NCBI RefSeq assembly: GCF_002162355.1
Contig: NZ_CP021434.1
Coordinates: forward strand, 2,270,501 to 2,334,500
DNA from: Tumebacillus avium
GTDB lineage: Bacteria > Bacillota > Bacilli > Tumebacillales > Tumebacillaceae
Reading direction: 5' to 3'
Length of the DNA stretch: 64,000 bases
Numbering within the stretch: the first letter of the stretch is position 1; the number at the start of each line of letters is the position of its first letter. A program made the position numbers and the translations under genes. The notes under the pieces were generated by a model. That model saw nothing but the letters and a program-made list of their open reading frames with translations, made no database searches and was not told the origin of the DNA. Shown piece by piece: positions 1-7,974 of this stretch.

Positions 1-13
1 TTAAAAGCAGAAG

Positions 14-41
14 GCTGCCGGGAAACCCGGCAGCTTTTTTT
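14..41 (+). terminator. Rho-independent terminator at the left edge
   Basis: A 9-bp perfect stem GCTGCCGGG / CCCGGCAGC with an AAA loop is followed by a run of T. It presumably ends a gene lying left of the window. Its 3' half recurs near 549-567. Confidence 0.85.
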
Positions 42-220
42 ATAGGTGCTTTGCCAAGCTGGGTGGTGAGGTCCGGGCGGGACATGCTGCGGGTTCACGT
101 GAAACTTGAACCCTTTGATTAAGTAAGAGCGTGAAAACCTTTTAGAGGTAGGGGTAAAGCTTTCAGAGTTCACCTCTCCGCATATCCCGCCCTCCCCAAT
201 GGGGGCCCTGAGCTCGGCAA

Positions 221-250
221 TTGAGTTTGACGTGCTTGATGTGTTAGAAT
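221..250 (+). promoter_or_regulatory. Promoter of the left antisense RNA
   Basis: TTGAGT (221-226), an 18-base spacer and TAGAAT (245-250), with an extended -10 TG at 242-243. The same arrangement is present at the right copy (TTGAAG, 18 bases, TAGAAT), which supports it being a conserved functional element. Confidence 0.6.
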
Positions 251-256
251 AACGAT

Positions 257-416
257 GTTAAGAGTGCGTAAGATAAAAAATGACCATAGGTGCTGTAACA
301 CCTACGGTCGGTTTGACACAACTGATACCCTGCAAGGGTGTCGGCTCATAGGTGTTTGCGAAATAGATCGCCGCAGGAGCTACCAACTCGAAGGGCGATC
401 TATTTCTTTTTGTTTT
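257..416 (+). ncRNA. Putative antisense antitoxin RNA, left copy
   Basis: An RNA starting about 7 bases after the -10 would end at the hairpin GAAATAGATCGCC (360-372) / GGCGATCTATTTC (394-406), followed by T-rich sequence. It would be about 160 nt and antisense to the 3' end of the toxin message, the layout of TxpA/RatA- and BsrG/SR4-type systems. The toxin in this copy is truncated, so the RNA may be an orphan antitoxin. Transcription is inferred from promoter and terminator only. Confidence 0.5.
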
Positions 417-492
417 GATTGTCCAACATATGTTTCATGATCGTCACGACCAAGGTCAAAGCTGCTACGAGGAACAACCCGAACTGGAGCAT
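400..492 (-). pseudogene. Truncated holin-like type I toxin peptide (left copy)
   Basis: The minus strand encodes the last 30 residues of the toxin seen intact at 3841-3960, from an internal ATG (492) to TAG (400-402), with the same hydrophobic core and a lysine-rich C-terminus ending NQNKKK. The native start, the first nine residues and the GGGGGTG ribosome binding site of the right copy are replaced by unrelated sequence upstream of base 496. I see no good start signal, so it is probably inactive, although the internal ATG could in principle be used. Confidence 0.75.
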
Positions 493-496
493 GAGC

Positions 497-885
497 TTCT
501 GGAGAGAAACGCTCGTTATCTCGGTGCGGAATGGATTAACTGTCGGAGAAACCCGGCAGCTTTTTTGTGCTGCAGACGGTCGATTATGGGCGGGGCTGCT
601 AGTTCATGTGAACTCATTGAATATTATTCTTCCCGTAGGAACAACGGATTGGACTTAAGTATAATAGCGTTTCGGATGCTGTCAGGTGTGCTGTATTAAC
701 TCTTCCTTGGGTGTGAGGTCAAGGTTGAACGCACTGGCACCACGGCCATCCCTGTAGGGATTGGGGAAACGTCTGTTCAATTGATTCAAAGAGAAAGCGT
801 AAGTTTCATTTACGTCTCGTTCTCGATAAATGAATTCTATGTAATCGATTTTTCGTAATTTATATAAAAATATTTTTGCTTTTTC
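497..885. other. Intergenic AT-rich accessory region without a supported gene
   Basis: I see no credible coding sequence here. The stretch 549-567 repeats the 3' half of the terminator at 14-41 (AAACCCGGCAGCTTTTTT) without its 5' arm, so it cannot fold the same way. This and the truncated toxin copy suggest a rearrangement scar. The rest is AT-rich leader DNA before the promoter at 886. Confidence 0.5.
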
Positions 886-915
886 TTGAGTATGATATAG
901 TTTATTTGCTATAAT
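886..915 (+). promoter_or_regulatory. Promoter of the AAA/TOPRIM gene
   Basis: TTGAGT (886-891), an 18-base spacer and a consensus TATAAT (910-915) preceded by TGC (extended -10). The predicted leader to the start at 958 is about 35 bases. Confidence 0.7.
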
Positions 916-957
916 TTTGAATGATTACACGCCACTATCTCAAAAAGGGTGAATTAT

Positions 958-2918
958 ATGATCGCAGGTCTTTTCATCAGGCACTATAAAATTTACCAAG
1001 GGTTATACTTTATTCCGGTATCCAGTGATTACCGGAATAGATATTCTGTTTATGTTGGCAACAATGGTGTCGGGAAAAGTTCTATTTTTGAAGCACTAAA
1101 TACATTTTTCAATAACGCGTATTGGAACAAAAACAAAGATGGAAAAAATGATGAGACATTCATAGCACCACTTTTCTTGATTGAGAAAAATCACATTAAA
1201 TCGGAAATGAAATTGAACAAAGAGACAATTGATTATCTTGAGTTTCTGAGTACGTACTTTTGGGAATCCAGTTCGGATATACATATAAATCTAAAAACAG
1301 ACGAATTCAAAAAATTCTTCACATTTAGGGATGAGCTTAAAGATTACTATAAACCAGATGATTATTACCTTTTTTAATAGGTATACCTTATCAAAATAAG
1401 AATGAGGTAACTTTTATAACTTTTAGAGATAACTTGCTCAGAAGGATGCCGTCTGAGTTACAAAAATTTGATCAAAAGATATTATTAGATGTTGTAAAGA
1501 ACTATTACTCGTACTTATACATTCCGGTTGAGACCAGCCCTAGTGAAATACTTCGAATTGAAAATAGGGAAATGCAAGAGTTGATGAACAAAGACATTCT
1601 TGATGAAATTGATCAAATACTTAATCAAAAGAAATTCAGTGAAGGAAGACGAAACATAAGTGTGATCGATTACATAAACTCTTCGCTCAATAAATATATT
1701 GATTCAATCAATGAGATCATTGGGAGTATAGATGATAAATATGCATTTAAAGTAGAGGGGACTTTCAAGAAAAATTTAACTTCTGTCGATGTACGCAAAA
1801 AAATATTAGAAGCCTATTTTTCTATCCGAACCTTAAAAAAAGAAAGAAAGGAAATTCACGAACTCAGTTCCGGAGAACAAAGAATTGCACTTATCGATAT
1901 TGCTACAGCCTTTCTTTTAGAAAGTAAGGGTCACAGGAAAAACATTGTACTTGCGATAGACGAACCAGAGAACTCACTTCATATTTCAAGGGCCTTTAGT
2001 CAGTTCGAAAGATTACAAAAGCTATCGGATAATAACCAAATCCTTGTTACAACACATTGGTATGGGTCTCTTCCAATAACTGATTCAGGGGATCTTCATC
2101 ATTTAGAAACGGTAGACGAGAAAAATATCAAAATACAATCATATAAGCTCAACAATTATTTTGAGAAAAGAGGGAAGTTACCAGACGATGTAATGATTAA
2201 GAGTTATTTTGAACTTTCATCGTCTGTATTAAGCTCTATGAGGGCAGACGCGGCCAATTGGATTATTTGTGAAGGTAGTGACGACAAGAAGTACTTAGAA
2301 TATTATTTAAAGGACGTAGAAAATCTCAAAATATTCACCGTTGGTGGATGTGGAAACGTTGTGAAACTCTACAAATACATGTACGTTCCTTTTTCAGAGA
2401 AGGAGGAAAATAGGGCTATTAACGGAAAAGTCCTTTGTTTAATAGATACAGATGATACCATGAACATCATTGACATTCCTAGCGAGACTAAGAGCAAAAA
2501 GCTGAAAATAGCTCGGATGCAAATTAATACAAAAGATGAAGTCGAATTAGTCGGGTTGACAAATGGCGGACAGCATAAGCCTACTGAAATGGAGGATTGC
2601 CTGGAACCTAAGAAATTTTATCAGGCATTAGAGGAAACTATTAATACCCACGGAACAATGGAACAAAGAGACGCAATAGGTGTGTTTTCTTTTAATGACG
2701 AGGTAGATGTCTCTGTTGTAAAAGGAGAAGTATCTATATTAAAGCCCAACAGTATTGAAGCACTAGAACAAAAAAAGCACATATATAGTTTCGTTGACGA
2801 TTACAGAAATAAATATCTTTTAGCCGATAACTATATAAGCACCCCATATGAGGATGGAATGGCGCCTCCAGATCTATTTAAAGTTATTTCTGATTTCTTT
2901 GGTAAAAGCGACGAATGA
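958..2918 (+). pseudogene. OLD-like AAA ATPase with C-terminal TOPRIM domain, broken by a frameshift
   Basis: Two adjacent reading frames together encode one protein of about 653 residues. The first part (958-1377, ATG with AAGGGTG six bases upstream) carries the Walker A motif GNNGVGKSS. The second (in frame from about 1371, open to 2918) carries an ABC-type signature ELSSGEQ, a Walker B-like VLAIDEPENSLH, a switch histidine in TTHW, and then a TOPRIM domain with ICEGSDDKKY and LIDTDD. The frames meet at a run of six T (1371-1375 and just before), where one extra T would restore a continuous frame. The architecture resembles OLD-family and GajA-like nucleases used in phage defence, but no UvrD-like partner lies nearby. 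Base composition is much more AT-rich than the flanking chromosome, suggesting transfer. It is either a true pseudogene, a phase-variable homopolymer or a sequencing indel. Confidence 0.85.
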
Positions 2919-2973
2919 TAGTCAATAGCAGGGAGGAAACGCTGTCACTTGTTATTGACTAATTACTGTAATA

Positions 2974-3006
2974 AACAGACCTCCACGACAAATGGAGGTC
3001 TGTTTT
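2974..3006 (+). terminator. Terminator of the AAA/TOPRIM gene
   Basis: A 12-bp perfect stem AACAGACCTCCA / TGGAGGTCTGTT with a 7-base loop is followed by TTT. It lies 55 bases after the AAA/TOPRIM stop codon. Confidence 0.85.
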
Positions 3007-3071
3007 ATAGGACAGCTAGATTATATCGTGAGATACATTTGGTTAGACAATTTGAAATAGTTTTCTTCAGG

Positions 3072-3362
3072 GAAATTAATTCGACTCTAGCCGGGAATCT
3101 GCGTTTTTTGCGTATTATTCAAGGCTTTACGTACGAATGGCATCGCCGAAATTGCCAACATGGGAAATCTACGGTAAAAGTGATTGAAAATATAAAAAAT
3201 CGGCCGATCAATCCGGATTTCATCACAGGTATTTTTAAAGCGTTAAATGTTGTTCCTGAAGTACTAACCAAGGACAACAAAGTGATAGAAGATCATTTAT
3301 ATACATTGGAAAACCTGTTTTGGGGCTCTGAGATATGCCGTGGAGCAAAGGCTGAGAGTTAG
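3072..3362 (+). pseudogene. Decayed XRE-family helix-turn-helix regulator
   Basis: The open frame reads NLRFLRIIQGFTYE, then a nonsensical stretch, then GKSTVKVIEN followed by NRPINPDFITGIFKALNV, which is the pattern of an XRE/Cro HTH. Skipping one T at 3138 turns the nonsensical stretch into GIAEIANM, the expected second and third helices. The frame returns at about 3163-3165. Two compensating single-base changes therefore disrupt the recognition helix. The open frame also extends upstream to about 2949, but that part overlaps the terminator and has no ribosome binding site. It was probably a regulator of the AAA/TOPRIM island. Confidence 0.55.
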
Positions 3363-3661
3363 CAGAACAATTAGTTTTTGTAAAAATCGTGGACCAAGAG
3401 AACAATGCAGAGCATTGTCGCTCAAAGTCCAATTATCCTAATTCAAAAGCCAATATGAAACCGTTTAGACTTTTTCTCTCGTGCGTTAGATGTATCGAGA
3501 GCTGCCGAAGACATAGTAGGAAGTGCTAGAACGAAATATCATCACGCGACATGTTTTCTGTAGCTTGGAAACAGGAGCAGAGTGATTGACACACTCAGTG
3601 ACGTTACCTGAGAACTCGAAATACCATGCATGCGCAGGCAGACCTGTATGGGACACGATAT
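3363..3661. other. Intergenic region without a supported gene
   Basis: About 300 bases of AT-rich sequence between the decayed HTH gene and the right toxin-antitoxin module. Short open stretches exist on both strands, but none has a ribosome binding site or recognisable similarity. Confidence 0.4.
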
Positions 3662-3691
3662 TTGAAGCAAATGCAATACATGTGCTAGAAT
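3662..3691 (+). promoter_or_regulatory. Promoter of the right antisense RNA
   Basis: TTGAAG (3662-3667), an 18-base spacer and TAGAAT (3686-3691) with TG at 3683-3684 as an extended -10. It points into the 3' end of the toxin gene on the opposite strand. Confidence 0.65.
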
Positions 3692-3697
3692 AAGGCT

Positions 3698-3857
3698 ACA
3701 AGCAATGCATAGGATAAAAAAAGACCATAGGTGCTCGAACACCTACGGTCGTTTGACACAACTGATACCCTGCAAGGGTGTCGGCTCATAGCTGTTTTGC
3801 GAAATAGATCGCCGCAGGAGCTACCAACTCATAGGGCGATCTATTTCTTTTTGTTTT
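3698..3857 (+). ncRNA. Putative antisense antitoxin RNA, right copy
   Basis: A transcript from the promoter at 3662-3691 would end at the hairpin GAAATAGATCGCC (3801-3813) / GGCGATCTATTTC (3835-3847) plus T-rich sequence to 3857, giving about 160 nt. It overlaps the 3' untranslated part and the last codons of the toxin message over nearly its whole length, as RatA, SR4 and SR5 do in Bacillus subtilis. Function is inferred from architecture. Confidence 0.6.
3714..3750 (-). terminator. Terminator of the toxin mRNA
   Basis: On the minus strand the stem GACCGTAGGTG / CACCTATGGTC (one G-U pair) with a 6-base loop is followed by seven T. The mismatch on the plus strand becomes a wobble pair on the minus strand, which fits use by the toxin transcript. 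The left copy keeps the same element at about 275-309. Confidence 0.7.
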
Positions 3858-3960
3858 GGTTGTCTAACATATGTTTCATGATCGTCACGACCAAGGTCAA
3901 AGCTGCTACGAGGAACAACCCGAACTGGAGCATGAGCGAAACAAGTTCATGTGTCGACAT
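3841..3960 (-). CDS. Holin-like type I toxin peptide (TxpA/BsrG-like), 39 aa
   Basis: The minus strand encodes a 39-residue peptide starting MSTHELVSLMLQFG, with a single hydrophobic segment (about residues 9-28) and a charged tail ending NQNKKK. This is the pattern of the putative holin-like toxin family (BsrG, TxpA and relatives), membrane peptides that inhibit growth when their antisense RNA is lost. The ribosome binding site AGGGGGTG is strong and correctly spaced. An extended -10 TGATAGAAT lies at 4030-4038, giving a leader of about 60 bases. The gene is too short for most gene callers. Toxicity is inferred from family and layout. Confidence 0.8.
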   Translation of the reverse strand: MSTHELVSLMLQFGLFLVAALTLVVTIMKHMLDNQNKKK

Positions 3961-4029
3961 TCTCTCACCCCCTTTCGTGAGGGGATGAGCCGATCACCCT
4001 TGAGGAGCCTATTCAATTGTGCTGTTAGT

Positions 4030-4038
4030 ATTCTATCA
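4030..4038 (-). promoter_or_regulatory. Extended -10 promoter of the toxin gene
   Basis: The minus strand reads TGATAGAAT, an extended -10 element. No good -35 hexamer is visible 16-18 bases upstream, as is common for extended -10 promoters. Confidence 0.5.
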
Positions 4039-4225
4039 TAGGAGAATCTGAAGGGGAACACTCGTTTGCGCTCGCTGCCACTAAGGGCAAAAGGAAAAGT
4101 GATATTTGCCAAATCCTCCTGTAATTGCCGCATTTGACAATCTAGGCGATTCCTCTCGCTATTTACTAGCTACAAAATCGATTCTGGGGCAGGGTTAAGA
4201 CTAGAAGTTATCACATATCAATGTG

Positions 4226-4231
4226 TATAAT
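4226..4231 (+). promoter_or_regulatory. Probable -10 box upstream of mqo
   Basis: A consensus TATAAT about 85 bases upstream of the mqo start in an otherwise empty intergenic region. No clear -35 box, so the call is tentative. Confidence 0.35.
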
Positions 4232-4314
4232 AGACTATGAAAATGAAACGGAATGATGTAGCCGGAAAAAGGTGTACTCCTTTTGCAAATATCTAGAGAT
4301 AAGGAAGATCAAAA

Positions 4315-5817
4315 ATGAGCGACCTACAGAACAAAACAGACGTGATTTTAATCGGTGCTGGAGTCATGAGCTCGACTTTGGGGTCTTTGCTGAAAGAGTT
4401 AGCGCCGGAATGGGAAATCAAAGTATTTGAGAAACTCGCCAAAGCAGGGGAAGAAAGCTCGAACGAATGGAACAACGCCGGAACAGGCCACGCTGCACTG
4501 TGTGAACTCAACTATACATCTGAAAAATCCGATCAATCTATAGATATTAGCAAGGCTATCAAGATCAATGAACAATTTCAGCTATCCAGACAGTTCTGGT
4601 CTTACCTGGTCGACAGCAACCTGATTCGCAACCCGCAGGACTTTATCATGCCGATCCCGCACATGAGTTTTGTGCAGGGTGAAGCGGACGTGAACTTCCT
4701 GAAGAAACGCTTTGAGGCGCTGTCCGACAATCCGCTGTTTGCAGGCATGGAATTCTCTGATGATCCTGAAAAACTGCAAGAATGGATTCCGCTGATCATG
4801 GAAGGCCGCACATCGAACGAACCGATCGCCGCGACGAAAATTGACTCCGGCACGGACGTCAACTTTGGCGCTCTGACCCGGATGCTGTTTGACCACTTGA
4901 AGACGAAAAACGTCGAGGTCAACTACAAGCACAGCGTTGAGGACATCAAACGCACCAGCGACGGCTTGTGGCAAGTGAAAGTGCACGACATGGAGCGCGG
5001 CAAGACCGAAACCCACACGGCGAAGTTTGTCTTTATCGGCTGCGGCGGCGGAAGTCTCCCGCTGCTGCAAAAGACTGGCATCCCGGAGTCGAAGCACATC
5101 GGCGGTTTCCCGGTCAGCGGGCTGTTTATGGTCTGCAAAAACGACGAAGTTGTCGAGAAGCATCACGCCAAGGTCTACGGCAAAGCGAAGGTCGGCGCTC
5201 CGCCGATGTCGGTTCCGCATCTGGACACCCGCTACATCGACAACAAGAAGACGCTGCTGTTTGGACCGTTTGCCGGTTTCTCGCCGAAGTTCTTGAAGAG
5301 CGGCTCGAACTTTGACCTGATCGGTTCTGTGAAACCGAACAATGTGATCACGATGCTGGCGGCAGGCATGAAAGAGATGGCGCTGACCAAATACCTGATT
5401 CAGCAGGTATTGCTCTCCAATGAAAAGCGCCTGGAAGAACTGCAAGAGTTCATTCCGAACGCGAAGATCGAAGACTGGGACATCGTCGTCGCGGGCCAGC
5501 GCGTTCAGGTCATCAAAGATACAGCTGCCGGTAAAGGCACGCTGCAATTTGGCACAGAGGTCGTCAGTGCTGCCGACGGCTCGATCGCTGCGCTGCTCGG
5601 CGCTTCGCCGGGTGCTTCGACCGCCGTTCACGTCATGCTGGAAGTGTTGGAAAAATGCTTCCCGGAACACATGATGGAATGGGAAATGAAGATCAAGGAA
5701 ATGATCCCGTCCTACGGCGTGTCGCTGGTGGACAACCCGGAGCTGTTCCACGAGATTCATGAAGCGACCGCGAAGTCGCTTGGTCTGACCGAAGAAAAAG
5801 AACTGGCTTTCATCTAA
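4315..5817 (+). CDS. mqo: Malate:quinone oxidoreductase
   Basis: A 500-residue membrane-associated FAD enzyme that oxidises malate to oxaloacetate and passes electrons to quinone, replacing or supplementing NAD-malate dehydrogenase in the TCA cycle. The N-terminus has the FAD-binding pattern [14 protein letters not shown], followed by the Mqo-typical [20 protein letters not shown]. The C-terminal part contains [22 protein letters not shown], also typical of the family. Length matches family members. The ATG at 4315 has a purine-rich site (TAAGGAAG) upstream. The gene stands alone, followed by two terminators. Confidence 0.95.
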   Translation: MSDLQNKTDVILIGAGVMSSTLGSLLKELAPEWEIKVFEKLAKAGEESSNEWNNAGTGHAALCELNYTSEKSDQSIDISKAIKINEQFQLSRQFWSYLVDSNLIRNPQDFIMPIPHMSFVQGEADVNFLKKRFEALSDNPLFAGMEFSDDPEKLQEWIPLIMEGRTSNEPIAATKIDSGTDVNFGALTRMLFDHLKTKNVEVNYKHSVEDIKRTSDGLWQVKVHDMERGKTETHTAKFVFIGCGGGSLPLLQKTGIPESKHIGGFPVSGLFMVCKNDEVVEKHHAKVYGKAKVGAPPMSVPHLDTRYIDNKKTLLFGPFAGFSPKFLKSGSNFDLIGSVKPNNVITMLAAGMKEMALTKYLIQQVLLSNEKRLEELQEFIPNAKIEDWDIVVAGQRVQVIKDTAAGKGTLQFGTEVVSAADGSIAALLGASPGASTAVHVMLEVLEKCFPEHMMEWEMKIKEMIPSYGVSLVDNPELFHEIHEATAKSLGLTEEKELAFI

Positions 5818-5844
5818 ATACAATCTAAATACACTCTAAATACA
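5813..5844. repeat. Three 11-bp-spaced copies of TCTAAATACA
   Basis: TCTAAATACA occurs at 5813-5822, 5824-5833 and 5835-5844. The first includes the mqo stop codon TAA. It is probably a short slippage duplication that supplies additional stop codons. Confidence 0.7.
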
Positions 5845-5861
5845 AGCATATCGGATCAATG

Positions 5862-5916
5862 GGGACCCTGACGGGTCCCTTTCCTTTTTCCAGGCCGGGC
5901 AGCCTGGCGTTTTTTT
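5862..5916 (+). terminator. Tandem terminators after mqo
   Basis: Two hairpins in a row: GGGACCC / GGGTCCC (5862-5879) followed by T-rich sequence, then CCAGGC / GCCTGG (5890-5907) followed by seven T. They separate mqo from the LtaS-like gene. Confidence 0.8.
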
Positions 5917-5990
5917 GCATTTGTCCGTATGTATTAAGCCTTGTCCTCATAACGTAAAGGAAGTAATTTCTGCACGGAAGGGGATCTGGT

Positions 5991-7934
5991 GTGAGCGTGA
6001 ACAGGCAGTCGATGTGGCAAAAGATCTGGGCCTTTTCGAAGGCGAATCGGGACTTGTTTTTCTTTAATGCGTTTCTGGTGGTCAAGCTGGCCGCCTTGCA
6101 GACGGTGCTGGGCTTAGGCGGCGAGACGCTGGGCGTGGTCTTGTCGACGTTTTGCGTGCTGCTGCTCCTGTCCGGGTGGCTGGTGATGCTGCCGTTTGTG
6201 GTGCGGTTTATCGGGCTGCTCTTGTTTGATCTCTTGATCACGTTTGTGATGTTTGCCGATCTGGTCTATTTCCGCAACTTTTTAAATGTGATTCCGTTGC
6301 CGATGCTCAGCCAGACCAATCAGGTCGACAACGTGGCGGACAACCTCTTGACCTTGATCTCGCTGCAGGATCTGCTTTTGCTCAGCGACCTGCTGTTTTT
6401 GGTGCCGTACGCACTGGTCGCCATCCGCAATGCCCGTTATGATCATCAGAAAAATTGGAAATCGGCGCACTCATTTAAAAAGCGCGCTATTCATGCTACA
6501 GTTGTAATGACTGTCAGTGTCTCGGTCTTAACGGCCAACGTTTGGTCGACCGTGCAGGCGGAGGGCAAAGATGTCTTCCAGAACCTGTACAGCAATGATA
6601 CGGTGCTGCGCCAGATGGGCGTGCTGGGCTATCATATGGCCGACCTGTATAAGAACTACGGCAACGACGAGCTCGACACATCGGGGGACAAGGTGGCCGA
6701 ACTGCGGCGCTATATCGAGTTGCACCGCATGCAGCCGCAAAAGATGCACGGCATCGCCAAAGGCAAAAATGTGCTGATGGTGCAGCTGGAATCCCTGCAA
6801 GGCTACCTGATCAACAGCAAGATCGGCGGCAAGGAAGTCACGCCGAATCTGAACAAGCTGGTCAAAGACAGCTTGTATTTTGACAACTATTTTACGCAGA
6901 TTGGCGTCGGCATCACGTCAGACGCAGAATTTATGACGCTCAATTCACTCCATGCGCTGCCCGCCGGTTCGGCCTATGTGCTGAAGCCGCAGAATACATA
7001 CCAGTCGCTGCCGAAACTGCTCAAGGATGCCGGATATTCGACGTATGTGTTCCATGGGTACAAGCCGGAGTTTTACAACCGCAAAGGGATGTATCCGGGC
7101 GAAGGGTTTGATCATTTTATCTCGCAAAATGAAATGAAGAAGGACCAGTTGATCGGCTGGGGCGTGTCTGACGAGTCGATGTACCGCCAGGCGGTGCAGA
7201 AGATGAAAGCGCAAAAAGGGCCCTGGCTCGCCAACCTGATCTCGCTGACCGGCCATTCGACGTATGAGATTCCCGATTCACTTAAGGAACTGAACATCCC
7301 GGCCGGTAAATTCACCAAAATGTTTACCGATTATCTGCACGCGCAGCACTATGCTGACCAAGCGCTGGGGAAGCTGCTGGCGGCGCTGAAAAAGGAAAAG
7401 ATGCTCGACGACACGCTGCTTGTCGTCTATGGCGACCACTTTGCGTTTGGCAACATCAAAGCGCAGGAGGTCTGGAAGTTCTTGGAGCGGAGCGATCCGC
7501 TAGACTACCACAAGACGCTGGAACTGCGCAAAGTGCCGCTGTTGATTCGTCTGCCCGGCAAGGAGCAGACCGGCGTGAAGCATATCACCGGCGGCCAGAT
7601 CGACTTTTATCCGACGGTGGCCAATCTGCTGGGGCTCGACCGGCGCAAGATGTTTTATTTCGGGCAGGATCTGCTCAACGCCACAAACGGATATGCTGCG
7701 TTCCGTCATTATACCGATCAGGGGACGTTTGTGACGGACGATGTGTTTTTTATTGGGGGCAAGCACGGCACGTATGAACAAGGCAAGTGTTATGACCGCA
7801 AGACCGGACGGCAAACGGAGCTCTCTGCCTGCCGCATCGAGGATTACCAGCGGGGCAAATGGGAGTTTGGGATGTCCGATTTTATTATCGAAACGAATGC
7901 GCTGCCGTCGCTGCTTGGGATCCCTTCCCGGTAG
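5991..7934 (+). CDS. LtaS-type lipoteichoic acid synthase / membrane sulfatase-fold phosphoglycerol transferase
   Basis: A 647-residue polytopic membrane protein. Residues about 25-200 hold five hydrophobic segments, and residues about 255-580 form an extracellular alkaline-phosphatase/sulfatase domain. Glu267 in VLMVQLES and Thr309 in GITSDAEF match the metal ligand and the catalytic threonine of LtaS; YGDHF near residue 485 is another metal site. Family members polymerise glycerol phosphate from phosphatidylglycerol onto lipoteichoic acid or prime it (LtaS, YfnI, YqgS, YvgJ). Which paralogue this is cannot be told. The GTG start has AAGGGG upstream. It precedes a cyclic-di-GMP gene by 40 bases, possibly cotranscribed. 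Confidence 0.9.
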   Translation: MSVNRQSMWQKIWAFSKANRDLFFFNAFLVVKLAALQTVLGLGGETLGVVLSTFCVLLLLSGWLVMLPFVVRFIGLLLFDLLITFVMFADLVYFRNFLNVIPLPMLSQTNQVDNVADNLLTLISLQDLLLLSDLLFLVPYALVAIRNARYDHQKNWKSAHSFKKRAIHATVVMTVSVSVLTANVWSTVQAEGKDVFQNLYSNDTVLRQMGVLGYHMADLYKNYGNDELDTSGDKVAELRRYIELHRMQPQKMHGIAKGKNVLMVQLESLQGYLINSKIGGKEVTPNLNKLVKDSLYFDNYFTQIGVGITSDAEFMTLNSLHALPAGSAYVLKPQNTYQSLPKLLKDAGYSTYVFHGYKPEFYNRKGMYPGEGFDHFISQNEMKKDQLIGWGVSDESMYRQAVQKMKAQKGPWLANLISLTGHSTYEIPDSLKELNIPAGKFTKMFTDYLHAQHYADQALGKLLAALKKEKMLDDTLLVVYGDHFAFGNIKAQEVWKFLERSDPLDYHKTLELRKVPLLIRLPGKEQTGVKHITGGQIDFYPTVANLLGLDRRKMFYFGQDLLNATNGYAAFRHYTDQGTFVTDDVFFIGGKHGTYEQGKCYDRKTGRQTELSACRIEDYQRGKWEFGMSDFIIETNALPSLLGIPSR

Positions 7935-7974
7935 CCGGGCAGCGGTCTCGGGGGAGACGAGGGAGAATTGATCC

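Larger units (their letters stand above)
221..496. repeat. Left copy of a ~275-bp direct repeat (degraded type I toxin-antitoxin module)
   Basis: This segment matches 3662-3937 in the same orientation, nearly identically from about 270 to 496 and more loosely before that. The shared part holds the 3' end of a small toxin gene (minus strand), two hairpin terminators and an antisense RNA promoter (plus strand). Similarity stops abruptly at 496, inside the toxin coding sequence, so this copy is truncated. Compare the intact right copy. Confidence 0.9.
3662..3937. repeat. Right copy of the ~275-bp direct repeat (intact type I toxin-antitoxin module)
   Basis: Same orientation and order as 221-496, offset by 3441 bases at the toxin stop codon. 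The two repeats bracket the AAA/TOPRIM and HTH genes, so recombination between them would remove about 3.4 kb. Similarity ends at 3937 within the toxin gene, and the intact 5' part of the toxin continues beyond it. Confidence 0.9.

Noticed and set aside
255-699. Small plus-strand open frames across the left repeat
   Set aside because: They cover the antisense RNA and terminators and lack start signals; the toxin peptide is read on the other strand.
740-780. A possible CRISPR-like repeat (CCCTGTAGGGATTGGGGAAAC)
   Set aside because: There is one occurrence only and no regularly spaced copies or cas genes.
958-2918. Complete Gabija or PARIS defence system
   Set aside because: The ATPase/TOPRIM order fits GajA or OLD proteins, but no UvrD-like helicase or separate TOPRIM partner is present, and the gene is frameshifted.
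3731-3988. 85-residue plus-strand open frame over the right repeat
   Set aside because: It is antisense to the toxin peptide, which has a proper ribosome binding site and family pattern.
4582-5823. A 413-residue open frame antisense to mqo
   Set aside because: Mqo motifs run through the whole plus strand; the antisense frame has no recognisable motif.
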